Part shown: in pieces, positions 1 to 7,716 of the stretch | Position numbering within the stretch: position 1 is the stretch's first letter | How the letters are laid out: each line of letters begins with the position of its first letter | NCBI GenBank assembly: GCA_014904985.1 | Contig: MU129220.1 | Location: forward strand, 1 to 12,817 | DNA: 12,817 nucleotides | Source: Hydnum rufescens UP504 | Taxonomy: Eukaryota; Basidiomycota; Agaricomycetes; Cantharellales; Hydnaceae | Direction of reading: 5' to 3' | Notes under the pieces: generated by a model | Told to the model about the DNA's origin: nothing | The model's input: only the letters and a program-made list of their open reading frames with translations | Database searches by the model: none | Program-made: the position numbers and the translations under genes

Positions 1-857
1 AAATGGTCAAACTATTTTTATTCATGCATGTGGGCGGACCGAGTGACGGTAAAACGAATGACCGGCTACACCCCCTATTACCTACTCTACGGAATAAATC
101 ACGTGTTTCCATTCGACATTACAGACGCATCATGGTACACATTAAAATGGGGAACTATCCAAACCACGGAAGAACTACTAGGAATCGCGGAATCCAATTG
201 GCGCATAGAGACGAGGATATTCAAGCCGCCTCAAATACCGTCCTTCAAGCAAGAATTCGAAGCGCTCAGGATTATGCTAGACGAAATGAAAATACATTGG
301 TCGAACGGAAACTATCAACCGGGTACAATTGTGTTGGTATACAATTCGGTATTACAAATGCAACATGGACGAAAAGGGGAAATACGGTGGATTGGGCCAT
401 ACCGAGTTCAGCATCACCACCCCGCGGATCCTATCAACTGGCAGAATTAGATGGGACCCCGATCAATGGAGTATTCGCCGGCAATCGTTTAAAGAAATAC
501 CATATGCGCGACCAAATAGCCACAATAGACACCGCCGGAAACGAGAGCCACAGCGCCACGGACCATGAATTAAATCAAAATAATATGGCGAAATACACGA
601 AAAATATGGACCAAGCTATGAAATATAGGGGAACAACAATTACGACGAAACAACACTTTCCGGTATCGCTTGGACCAGAAAATCAATTAAGAACCTATCT
701 TTGGCCGCCGCCGAGAGCCACAGATTCGTGGGGCTATTGGGAAAACAAAATTGTGGAGTGGAAACGAAGGAACCTTCTACAAGAACTCCTAGGGAACACC
801 TCGCAGGAGCCCCAGATCTCCGAATCCGCTTACGAATCCCCTGAAGAGACTCCTTAA
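1..857 (+). pseudogene. Ty3/gypsy integrase C-terminal fragment, frameshifted and 5'-truncated by the window edge
   Basis: This is the end of a retrotransposon pol gene. Frame 1 is open from base 1 and shows the last part of the integrase catalytic domain, WADRVTVKRMTGYTPYYLLYG (short stretches WADR at 28-39 and GYTPYYLLYG near 67-96), then FPFDI and TTEELLGI. The signal moves to frame 3 near 184-200 (RDEDIQ, an alpha-helical linker), back to frame 1 near 296-316 (PGTIVLVYN, then RWIGPYRV, the GPY/F core), and to frame 3 again near 400-416 (GSYQLAELDGT, NRLKKYH). Frame 3 then runs as a C-terminal extension to TAA at 855-857. Integrases insert element cDNA into host DNA; GPY/F is a DNA-binding/multimerisation domain of Ty3-type enzymes. 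At least three frame changes make it non-functional as written, unless they are sequencing errors. The catalytic DDE residues lie outside the window. Confidence 0.88.
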
Positions 858-1357
858 AAGGAAAATTCAATTCTTAAAAAGGAAATCCCTGAAACATTTT
901 CTACAAGCCGCATCACAAGACTACGACTAAAACTATGAATTCAAGACGACCCTAGAGACACTGAGGCAAAGAAAATCCCGAATTAACGCCCCTAGAGCCA
1001 CGAAATGTTGAATCACGGAATGTGCCGAAACCTACGAAAACTCTTTTCAACCATCTTAAAAAACCTGCAGCCGCATCAAAATCGATCCCCCTCTTCTTCT
1101 GGCTCCTTTCTCTATGTGACTATGTGATCCTCTGCGCTCCTGACCAACTATCGCGAAGTTTTAACTTAATAATATGGCGTAACGAACCTGGCGACCCTTC
1201 ATCTTCCGTCTCTTCCTCATTCTCATTCCATTCGGTATCTATCGTCCATGCGCAACAACTCCATCGACCTGTCGACTAAATCATCACAGCTAATATCTAA
1301 ACTACGGCAAGGAATGGCTAAATAACGTCAAAACGCGAGTATAGTAAGCCTGACGAG
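858..1357. other. non-coding stretch between integrase remnant and next gene
   Basis: No convincing reading frame. The first ~50 bases are purine-rich (runs such as aaaaaggaaat near 876-887), which could be a polypurine tract at the 3' end of the Ty3 element, but no LTR pair can be shown because only one copy is present. The stretch is CpG-containing like the rest of the left third. An open frame at 1022-1279 lacks an ATG start and recognisable composition. Confidence 0.4.
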
Positions 1358-1364
1358 TATAAAA
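1358..1364 (+). promoter_or_regulatory. TATA box upstream of the coiled-coil gene
   Basis: TATAAAA followed by GCGAC lies 80 bases upstream of the ATG at 1444, in a short pyrimidine/adenine-rich leader (ACAACAGCTAACC) with no intervening ATG. The spacing suits a core promoter with a start site near 1390. Inferred from sequence only. Confidence 0.5.
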
Positions 1365-1443
1365 GCGACACAACAGCTAACCAACGATACCCAAGCCCAT
1401 TTTTCGCATCCTATCGTACCCATCAAAACCATCCTATCTCGAC

Positions 1444-2792
1444 ATGTCCGACTCCACTCATTTCGACTCGACCGCGAGCTCTGTACAAAGCTACACATTC
1501 GAATACATCCAGACGCCTGCTCCCTCTCCTACTCCACCCACGCCGCTCGTAGAACTTAACCTGGACGGCGACATCTTCCTCTCGTCTCAAGTTAAAAAGG
1601 AACAAAATGTAACCGACGAGGTATGGAACGCAGGACATCCACAAAAGGCATCGCTAACAATAAAACAGACCTTTTGGCCCGACTCGATCTCTTCTTCGCA
1701 TGCTATTGTCAGGAATTACAATATCAACGAATCTTCTACCAACGCGCAACCACTTGCACCGCTCAAAACCCAGCGAACCGTCGACCCTCGTCTTTCATTG
1801 CGTCCCCAGACTATTAATCTCTACCCACGCGCTATACTTCCTCCGTTCATTCCTCTTCCCGCTCAACCCTCGAAAGAACCTGAATCGACTCAAAAGGACA
1901 TCGTCAGTCGCCAAGCAACCCCTACTGCGCAGCAGTTACACGAGTCCTCAGACTCTCCCACGGGATCTCTCACCTCGAAAAGCACTCGCTCCTCGTATCA
2001 TCCTTCCCATCGGTCCTATTCTCCTTCCCAGCCTCCTCAGCGCACCCCGCAGCCTTCGTAAAATCAGTATACCGCGACCTGGTAAAAACGCCAACTCTTA
2101 CCGCGCATGGCCGTCCTATCGACAAGCGATTATAGATCGCGAGTACAACGCAGCGCAGAAACTCGACGAGGTCCAACGCGAGTATGAAGAGAAGCGAAAG
2201 GAAGATATAAAGGACAACGCGGAACTACTTGACCAGTTAAGTCGCACCATCGCCAATCACAACCTGCAAATGGATTCTCTCACGCCACCCCTCTCTCTTC
2301 TTTCGGCAACCCTACATCAACGAGAAGCCGACCTCAAGGCGAAAGCCAAAGACCTCGATAAACGCGACCTCAAACTTTTACAACACGAGCAGTGTGTAAC
2401 CAATTGGCGCGATCGGCTGCTCTATCCATCTACGTATCACCATGTTACCCAAGTCGACCGTCTCGCTAAAATATTTATCCAAGCAGCAGATATCGTGCGA
2501 CAACAGCATCGTTTAGACACCCCGTACACAGCATTCATCCTCCATCGTCGTATCGCCCCTGCACTCGCCAAGCTATCCGAATCCCTCCGCGCTTCGCACG
2601 ATCTCGCCCCTTCCATCTCGACCGATGACCGAGCCGTCGAATATTACAAGAAATACGTGCATGACATTCAGTATGACTTAAAGGATGACGAATGGGCCGA
2701 ATTCAAGAACACCCCGAACTGCGTACGAACTAACGGACCTTCCATCCAACCCGGCGACCGACGAATCGGACGACGACGCGAACGGCTGGTAG
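1444..2792 (+). pseudogene. proline/serine-rich plus coiled-coil protein, frameshifted, possibly retroelement-associated
   Basis: I do not recognise the family. Translation starts at ATG 1444 (MSDSTHFDSTASSVQ) and the N-terminal ~200 residues in frame 1 are rich in Pro, Ser, Thr and Gln, typical of a disordered region. Frame 1 stops at TAA 2059-2061. A coding-like segment follows in frame 3 (VYRDLVKTPTLTAHGRPIDK, about 2055-2130), then frame 2 (about 2130-2705) with a charged heptad-like helix (REYEEKRKEDIKDNAELL; READLKAKAKDLDKRDLK) and a globular-looking part (DRLAKIFIQAADIVRQQHR). Frame 3 gives a short acidic C-terminus (PATDESDDDANGW) ending at TAG 2790-2792. The three frame switches could be mutations or, less likely, missed introns; I found no good GT-AG pairs at them. 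It follows the pol remnant in the same orientation, so it could be an extra ORF of the same element or a Gag-like protein of another; no zinc knuckle is seen. Confidence 0.55.
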
Positions 2793-3445
2793 GCCGTCAC
2801 CACAACTTGTCCTCGCCTCGCAGTACATATACCTCGTCCAACGCAGTCCTCCATCCTCTCCCCTTCCTTTCCCATCCTCTTCCTCTCTCTCATTAAAAAC
2901 AAAAAGAAATATGTGCTCGCCCCAATGTACCATCTCTCTCGCCTGAAGGAAAGACTTCTCCTTTGCTCTCCTTCTCTCCATGTAAAAACTATGTCGCCTG
3001 TTGGCAAAATGATGTTCATTTCTCCTAACTCTCATCTCTCTCAAAGTCTGAAAGCCTCTATGTCACTTGAATTTTTTCTTAAGACTGACCTCGCCTGGCG
3101 ATGTGGACTTGTCAAAAAAAAAAAAAAAAAAAATCAATCAAAATCAAAGAAAAACAACAAGTCAAAAGAAAAACAAAAGAAACAAAGTCATAGTCCGTAT
3201 AAAAACAAAAATTCCACAAGTCCGTAACAACAAAACCACGCTAATTAGGAGACTCGACTTAACCGTAAACAAAAACAACAGTCAATTAATCAAAAAATTC
3301 GCGAACGAACCGAACCGAGTGCCTGACTCATACGTACAACAGTCTCAAATCCATTCATAAAAAGCACTTCTCACATCAAAAATCCTCTTTCCCCATCCCA
3401 TCCACCGACTCTAAAAAGAACGTATGTCAAAAACAACACGACTCG
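2793..3445. other. non-coding tail: pyrimidine-rich then A-rich
   Basis: From 2793 to about 3110 the + strand is dominated by C and T (many ctctct blocks), then switches at the 3114-3133 A run to A-rich DNA (about 3134-3300, repeated aaaacaa units). Open frames here are low-complexity translations. The tail may be the 3' UTR of the upstream gene; the region around the A run may be the end of a retroelement. Confidence 0.45.
3114..3133 (+). repeat. A20 homopolymer
   Basis: Twenty consecutive A residues preceded by GATGTGGACTTGTC. It could be a retroposon poly(A) tail or part of a purine tract priming plus-strand synthesis next to an LTR. No target-site duplication was found by eye, and homopolymer length is error-prone. 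Confidence 0.6.
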
Positions 3446-3452
3446 TATAAAT
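3446..3452 (+). promoter_or_regulatory. TATA box of the first small-protein gene
   Basis: TATAAAT sits 34 bases upstream of the ATG at 3486, with a purine-rich AAAAAGGGGTAGGA between them. The spacing implies a very short 5' UTR. The downstream paralogue at 4096 has a similar arrangement (ACATAAAAGC at 4041). Confidence 0.5.
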
Positions 3453-3485
3453 GCTTACCTAAAAAGGGGTAGGACACCATCGAAT

Positions 3486-3848
3486 ATGCCTACCAACGCA
3501 TTCATCAACACCATTTCTGAGACTCACACGGAACTCCCATCCAACCTCGACGACGTATACATTCCGGACGATGCGATAGGACACATGATTTTCTTCGTAC
3601 AGCACGTCAGGGACCGAAACAATCCAATTCTAAATCTCCACATTGGACGAAGAGGTTACTTTTGCCCTAACACGACAACCACAGTCCAAACGTATACGAT
3701 CGCCCGCATCGAATCATATTGCGTAATCCGAGACTACTCCGATGACTCTGATTTTCATGTGAGGGTGGAAATAAAGACACTCGTATATGGGAATGTCGAC
3801 AGAAGGACGGTCTACCTTCCTACGTTCACCCATCACCCTCCTGAATAA
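3486..3848 (+). CDS. unrecognised 120-residue beta-rich protein, copy 1 left
   Basis: The reading frame is intact from ATG (MPTNAFINTISETH) to TAA at 3846-3848. It has no signal peptide or membrane helix; alternating hydrophobic/charged residues suggest a small beta-sheet protein. Landmarks: AIGHMIFFV at residues 30-38, YFCPNTTTT at 58-66, and HVRVEIKTLVYGNVDRRTV in the last third. These line up with the gene just downstream (RYYPNPQVAYDG; LEIEFVLLLRIPEN) and with AIGEMVGFV in the - strand copy near 12420. The same frame continues after the stop with family-like sequence, so this may be a truncated form of a ~170-residue ancestor. CpG content is high and it is the best preserved of the four copies. 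Function unknown. Confidence 0.6.
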   Translation: MPTNAFINTISETHTELPSNLDDVYIPDDAIGHMIFFVQHVRDRNNPILNLHIGRRGYFCPNTTTTVQTYTIARIESYCVIRDYSDDSDFHVRVEIKTLVYGNVDRRTVYLPTFTHHPPE

Positions 3849-4001
3849 ACCCCCATCGTCGTTTGGTCCTTTTCGGAATAAAACATCACCTCTGCCTGCG
3901 CCCTGATGACATTGACGTATGAGAAGATGACAGCAAAATATGAAGCGACCCTGCCAATCAATGAAGGAATCCGAATCCATGGAAAGCCTAAGCGAAATTA
4001 A
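3849..4001 (+). pseudogene. same-frame continuation of copy 1 left beyond its stop
   Basis: Reading on in the frame of the preceding gene, there is a second TAA at 3879-3881, then an open segment ending at TAA 3999-4001 that includes MTLTYEKMTAKYEATL and NEGIRIHGKPKRN. The last part resembles VGIRLKILGQYKGK of the downstream paralogue (about 4413-4454), so it is probably the original C-terminal half cut off by nonsense changes. An internal ATG at 3906 could start a 31-residue peptide, but I do not propose it as a gene. Confidence 0.4.
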
Positions 4002-4040
4002 AATGGACACATGATCAATTGGTCTGCGGATGCAAAAGTG

Positions 4041-4098
4041 ACATAAAAGCAAATCGAACGACTATCCTCAAGGCACGAATCAAAAAGTGTTCACCATG
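4041..4098 (+). promoter_or_regulatory. TATA-like box and 20-bp start-codon motif of copy 2 left
   Basis: ACATAAAAGC (4041-4050) is followed by ATCAAAAAGTGTTCACCATG at 4079-4098, which contains the likely start codon in a good fungal context (CACCATG). The start-codon motif recurs at 4647-4665 (+), 11369-11385 (-) and 12565-12584 (-). The same TATA-like box, GCARAT block and ATCAAAA-GTG motif precede the right-hand copy 2 (around 11930-11990, - strand), so this is an inherited promoter module. Confidence 0.55.
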
Positions 4099-4610
4099 CC
4101 ATTGGAACTTCACACGATTGTATATCGGCAATTCGATTACCCATACCCCGAACCATTCACCCATCTCAAACCCCACATGATTATCCGCTATTATCCAAAT
4201 CCCCAAGTTGCATACGATGGCGTTATAAAGACAAAAAGAGTCGACTGGACAACGTACGAGTTCGGAGAACCGCATAACAATCAACCCATCAATACGCCAT
4301 GATCTCGAAATCGAATTTGTCCTTCTCCTCCGCATTCCAGAAAACACCACTGTACCTCGTCGAACCTTCTCCACGGATGCTCTTGACCTCCACCCTAACG
4401 ATATCATTCAAAGTGGGTATTCGCTTAAAAATCCTAGGACAATACAAAGGAAAAACTATTAAAAACGCGGATATTAAAGACCCCTACCCAACAATAAGCG
4501 ACTTCTATCACCAAATTCGAAGCATAAACTCGCAGGAAATCTCGCTTTGGTTCGAAGGATGGACATGGTGGTTCTACACAAGGAGGCACGATCAGATCTC
4601 AATCGTATAA
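4096..4610 (+). pseudogene. small-protein family, copy 2 left, frame-disrupted
   Basis: Starts at ATG 4096 (MPLELHTIVY), not at the GTG nine bases upstream. Frame 1 carries EPFTHLKPH and RYYPNPQVAYDGVIK to TGA 4300-4302. Coding signal continues in frame 2 (LEIEFVLLLRIPENTTVP, 4304-4357) and then frame 3 from about 4405 (VGIRLKILGQYKGK; SDFYHQIRS), ending in a Trp-rich motif LWFEGWTWWFYTRR before TAA 4608-4610. The right-hand mirror copy (11405-11919) matches in all three segments, including IEIEFIVLL and LWWIEGWKWWYFSW. Both copies need the same +1 change between segments one and two. It could be two overlapping ORFs, an ancestral frameshift or a recoding site; I found no shared GT-AG intron. 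Function unknown. Confidence 0.6.
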
Positions 4611-4646
4611 CTGTGGAAAAAGGCAAACGACATTGCAAGGGGCTGC

Positions 4647-4665
4647 AATTAAAAGTGTTCACCAT
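4647..4665 (+). repeat. third copy of the promoter/start motif, not followed by a gene
   Basis: AATTAAAAGTGTTCACCAT repeats the 4079-4098 motif 568 bases downstream, again preceded by a TATA-like GTATAACT (about 4605) and a GGCAAACGAC block. Here the sequence continues CTG rather than opening a reading frame. It may mark the start of a lost third gene of the tandem series. The mirror copy is 11369-11385. Confidence 0.5.
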
Positions 4666-4726
4666 CTGTGGAAGATAAAAACATCCAGTATCAGAAAATG
4701 CGAAATCACACCACTTCCAGCCATTG

Positions 4727-5206
4727 GAGGATCACATGACCAATTACGAAATTAATTACGGCTATGCGCGGAAATCGAATTCGTTCTATAACTCCGTCAG
4801 TTTTGATCGGAGAGGTACGCCCATATAACTCTTAGAAAGCTACGATTCACACCTTTCGAACGGTACCAAACACAAGTCGAACGGACCAAAACTGCACTCT
4901 CCAGGCCAATTTTACTACCAAAATCCGGAATTTCCAGTAAAAAACGAATTTCTCCGTCAGTTCGCATTCAATCCTTTCGGAACAACCGCGCCTAGAAAGA
5001 TATAAAAAATCCGCATCCGACGGTACTGAGCACGCGAAGAACAGATCAAAACTGAACTCTACAGAGCGATATTACTATCAGAATCAACACCCATCAGTAA
5101 AAAACGAATTTCTCTGTCAGTTTACACCGGATCTTCTCGGAACCACCGCGCCCAGAAAGCTGTGAAAAATCCGCATCTAATGATACCAAGAACGTCTATT
5201 ACGGAT
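4727..5206. repeat. 160-bp tandem repeat, three units, first diverged
   Basis: CAAAACTG occurs at 4887 and 5047, CCGCATC at 5011 and 5171, and CGTCAG at 4795 and 4955: each pair is exactly 160 bases apart. Units run about 4727-4886 (diverged), 4887-5046 and 5047-5206. Shared blocks include AAAAAACGAATTTCT, CGGAACAACCGCGCC-like and AGAAAG followed by AAAAAATCCGCATC. The right arm keeps two units (9343-9502, 9503-9662) at the same 160-base period. No coding potential. Confidence 0.75.
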
Positions 5207-5222
5207 GCAAACTGCTGTTTCT

Positions 5223-5291
5223 GCATCGAATCCCATCCTATGCACTTGTCCCATTATCAACCAACAACAAAACACCTTAACCACTGGACTA
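5223..5291 (-). other. tRNA-like A-box/B-box segment (possible SINE head), left arm
   Basis: On the - strand, TAGTCCAGTGGTTAAGG (A-box-like, CCACTGGACTA at 5281-5291 on +) is followed about 50 bases later by GGGATTCGATGC (B-box-like, 5223-5232). AGTGGTTAAGG is a strong tRNA D-arm signature. The matching right-arm segment is 9257-9326 (+). It does not fold into a full cloverleaf by eye, so it is not called a tRNA gene. Confidence 0.35.
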
Positions 5292-5415
5292 TGCTCAAAT
5301 TAATCTCCAAAACCCGGAGATATCCTTTCATTTCGCCTCCAGAATGCTCCACATGGTCAGTGACCACATGCTCCAAGCATTCCACATGCTCAGCAAATTG
5401 GTGACATCACCCCCC

Positions 5416-5515
5416 CTCATGATTCCTTTTGTTCTCTTTATGAATGACATCACTATGACATCACCCTCATGATTCCTTTTGTTCTCTTTATGAATGACTC
5501 AGCTATGACCGCATT
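5416..5515. repeat. 50-bp tandem duplication
   Basis: Two units start with CTCATGATTCCTTTTGTTCT at 5416 and 5466, exactly 50 bases apart; both continue CTTTATGAATGAC. The unit ends differ (CATCACTATGACATCAC versus TCAGCTATGACCGC). The right arm has the same duplication, at about 9025-9135. Confidence 0.75.
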
Positions 5516-5624
5516 ATTACATCATCTTGTTATTTTTCTTTTGTTCTCACCTATGACTCACATATGACTCACCCATGGGGGAGTCATATTTCTTAAACAC
5601 AGCCACCTTCAGAAAGGTATAAAA
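5495..5624 (+). promoter_or_regulatory. TGACTCA cluster and TATA box, left arm promoter
   Basis: Three perfect TGACTCA sites (5495-5501, 5554-5560, 5565-5571) and several TGACATCA-like sites lie upstream of TATAAAA at 5618-5624. TGACTCA is the classic bZIP (Gcn4/AP-1 type) site. The nearest site is about 47 bases from the TATA box, a typical promoter geometry. The cluster is conserved in the right arm in mirror orientation. Downstream, GTAAGC at 5868-5873 could be the first splice donor. A start site would be near 5650. Regulation by a bZIP factor is inference. Confidence 0.55.
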
Positions 5625-6029
5625 GCTGGTAGATTTCCTGTACCCCCACACAATCATCTCCTCTCTGGAAATCATTACTGTCAACCACTGTCAACTTTTC
5701 TGCTTGCCTCTAAAGAACAGTCTATCTATAAGCCATCTGGAGCTAAGTCATCTTCAAGGTTGTTGAGACAAAGCCACTGGTAGCCCTCTACGCGAATCAC
5801 TAAAGCCAAGGATAGTTGCAGGACCTAAGGTTAGAGTTGCTGGACATCCAAGGAAAAGTAAGCATAACGAAATACGTATCAGGTTCTGAAGAAAGAAGAA
5901 AGAAACATACTAACAAACACTAACCAAGCACTGACCAGTCTATAACCCACAGATATCCGCATTTTGACCAGGAGAATGTAAACAAGAATACACAAATATC
6001 AGTAAACAGACCAACACAACACGAACAAT

Positions 6030-6120
6030 GTATAAGCCTTTCCACAAGCATCCCAGACGTATAAGCCTTTCTATAAGCATCCCACACAATGTATAAGCCT
6101 TTCTATAAGCATCCCAAATG
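6030..6120. repeat. ~30-bp minisatellite, three copies
   Basis: Units beginning GTATAAGCCTTTC at 6030, 6059 and 6091 (29, 32 and 30 bases), each continuing to AAGCATCCCA. The right arm has a single unit (around 8496-8525), so the array expanded in the left arm or contracted in the right after duplication. Confidence 0.8.
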
Positions 6121-6428
6121 ATATATCATTGACTACAGCTAGTCCATATCCCTTCCTATTCTCCACTGAACACCATACATGTCTTGCAGAGTGTGATCAA
6201 CCATTGAAGCGAACCAGCCCAACGAATAACAACAGAAATACAGTCTCCCATCTACACACTGGCTGAACCAGATTTTGATTTGACAGTCATCAGAGCTCCC
6301 AACCCTTCTTCTATACCAGAGCAAAAGGTGAGGGTTTGAATGGGATAGGGTACCCGAGGATATCCTAGGATAATCCCAGCCCGATCTTGTGACTAGAAAT
6401 TGAGGATTTGGTTCCAGTGCCTGCCATG

Positions 6429-6483
6429 TATATAAGGAGTGAAGTTTTTCATGTCTGCACCATCCCTCTTCTTACAAGTAAGC
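6429..6483 (+). promoter_or_regulatory. TATA box, short first exon and splice donor at the head of the intron-like array
   Basis: TATATAAGG at 6429-6437, ATG at 6451 and a donor-like GTAAGC at 6478-6483 make a plausible promoter plus tiny first exon. A second group with the same order is at 8128-8177 (TATATAT, ATG 8153, GTAAGC 8172). Both TATA boxes follow a TGCCAT. The frame from 6451 joined to the next putative exon stops within about 20 codons, so a non-coding transcript is more likely. Confidence 0.35.
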
Positions 6484-7716
6484 TTCATCTTTTCTCTGCC
6501 ATGCATCATGCATGCTGCAAGGTGATTCCTCAACTTGTACACCATGAACAGGGTGGGGAAATTTGGGTTCTCAATCACCTACTTACTCTCTCATATTACC
6601 AGGGGTATGTGTCTAGCACTGGGCCTACTGCTGCTTAACAGTGAGTCTTTCTTGCACCACCATATCTCATGTGCGTCACAAGGCGATATTTTCGCTTGGG
6701 TGCCATGAGTATGGGTGGATTCTTGTAGTTGTTCAGCAGCAACTAACAATCATCATCCCCAGCACCTTACCAAGCCCCCTGTCATGAATCAAAGGTGAGC
6801 TATTATTCCCCCAAGTGAGCCCTCCATATCTCGTGCATGCCACAAGCTGGTCGCCTGGCTTGGACACCACGAATATGATGGGGACTCCATGCCCACTCAA
6901 CACATACTTATAACCTGTTTGCTTTTGTGACAGATGCTGCACTTTCCAATCGTTCATTGAAGGTGAGGGAATCCCAATCACCAATCCCCCATATCTCATG
7001 CGTGGTGCAAGGTGGTTGCACGGCTTGTGCACTGTGAATATGGTGGGGATCTTGCGCACACCCTTTGCAACATGGACTGATGACATGCTCGATTCTGTAA
7101 TAGGTCTTAGGGTTCTCCCTGGTATTGATCTACAGTGAGTGACTGCCAATACATGTCCCTTGATGCCTTGTGTGTGTCACAAGGCTGTTATCCAGCTTGC
7201 ATACCATGAGCATGGTGAGGCTCACAGTTCTTCAGCAGGTACTGACAAGATTCTTGCCTATTAGAACAGGGGACATGGTACTAGTGCTTGGTCAGTCATT
7301 TATCAGAGGTGAGCCCCCCTGAAGTATTGTATTGGTCTCTACTTAGTGACTGAGAATATCCTGGGATCTCCATAAGAGACAGTGAAGCTGCAACCAGCCA
7401 GGGGTTGTCCAGCCATGTAAGGTGAGGTTTTCTGGTTGGTTGCACCTCTGTATCTCATGCGTGTCACAAGGCAGTTTGTCTCCTTGGGCACCATGAATCT
7501 GCTCTAGCTTTTCTGAATGTCTGGTGAAGCTTACAAGAGGGAAAGTTTCATTGCTTTAGTCAATATTGAGGGTGCGGTTGGCAGCTGTGATTGCTCGTAA
7601 AGGTAAGTTGCTAATCAATCATTCAACCTCATACATATCTCATGAAGAGTTCACTTAGGAATATGGGGTTGCTACCTGCCAGTAGTGACAAGGAATTGGT
7701 GCTAGAAAGGGTGAGT
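6478..7716 (+). repeat. array of intron-like units with a shared ~60-bp core
   Basis: Putative introns with GTRAG donors, CTAAC/CTGAC-like branch sites and AG acceptors: 6478-6602, 6641-6762, 6795-6933, 6963-7103, 7135-7264, then less regular donors at 7309, 7422, 7603 and 7711. Lengths are 122-141 bases. The cores at about 6501-6558, 6660-6718, 6824-6883, 6989-7048, 7155-7220 and 7448-7500 share CATATCTCATGCGTG, CACAAGG and the hairpin CACCATGAATATGGTG. The intervening putative exons (6603-6640, 6763-6794, 6934-6962, 7104-7134, 7265-7308) are only 29-44 bases and do not resemble each other beyond their ends. No continuous reading frame runs through them. Candidates are a non-coding host transcript or introner-like multiplication. 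Confidence 0.55.

Larger units (their letters stand above)
4881..6315. repeat. left arm of large inverted repeat
   Basis: This sequence reappears as the reverse complement at 8296-9668. Anchors: outer end ACGGACCAAAACTG (4881-4894) versus CAGTTTTGGTCCGT (9655-9668); middle GTGACATCACC after AGCAAATTG near 5391-5411 versus 9130-9158; inner end TTCTATA (6309-6315) versus TATAGAA (8296-8302). Similarity is near-complete over 5200-6315 and lower over 4881-5160, where the left keeps CpGs that the right has lost. The arm includes the 160-bp repeats, a tRNA-like segment, a 50-bp tandem repeat, a TGACTCA/TATA promoter and a 30-bp triplication. Confidence 0.9.

Noticed and set aside
1022..1279. Open frame after the integrase remnant
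   Set aside because: GTG start, hydrophobic low-information translation and no family resemblance; likely chance.
2678..3044. Overlapping - strand frames over the pyrimidine-rich tail
   Set aside because: Arg/Glu-rich translations simply reflect CT-rich DNA read backwards.
3134..3445. Lys/Asn/Gln-rich open frames in A-rich DNA
   Set aside because: They are homopolymer-driven translations without start context.
6478..7716. CRISPR-like array of evenly spaced repeats
   Set aside because: The spacing is ~160 bases, the repeats are degenerate and the setting is eukaryotic with splice-site signals.
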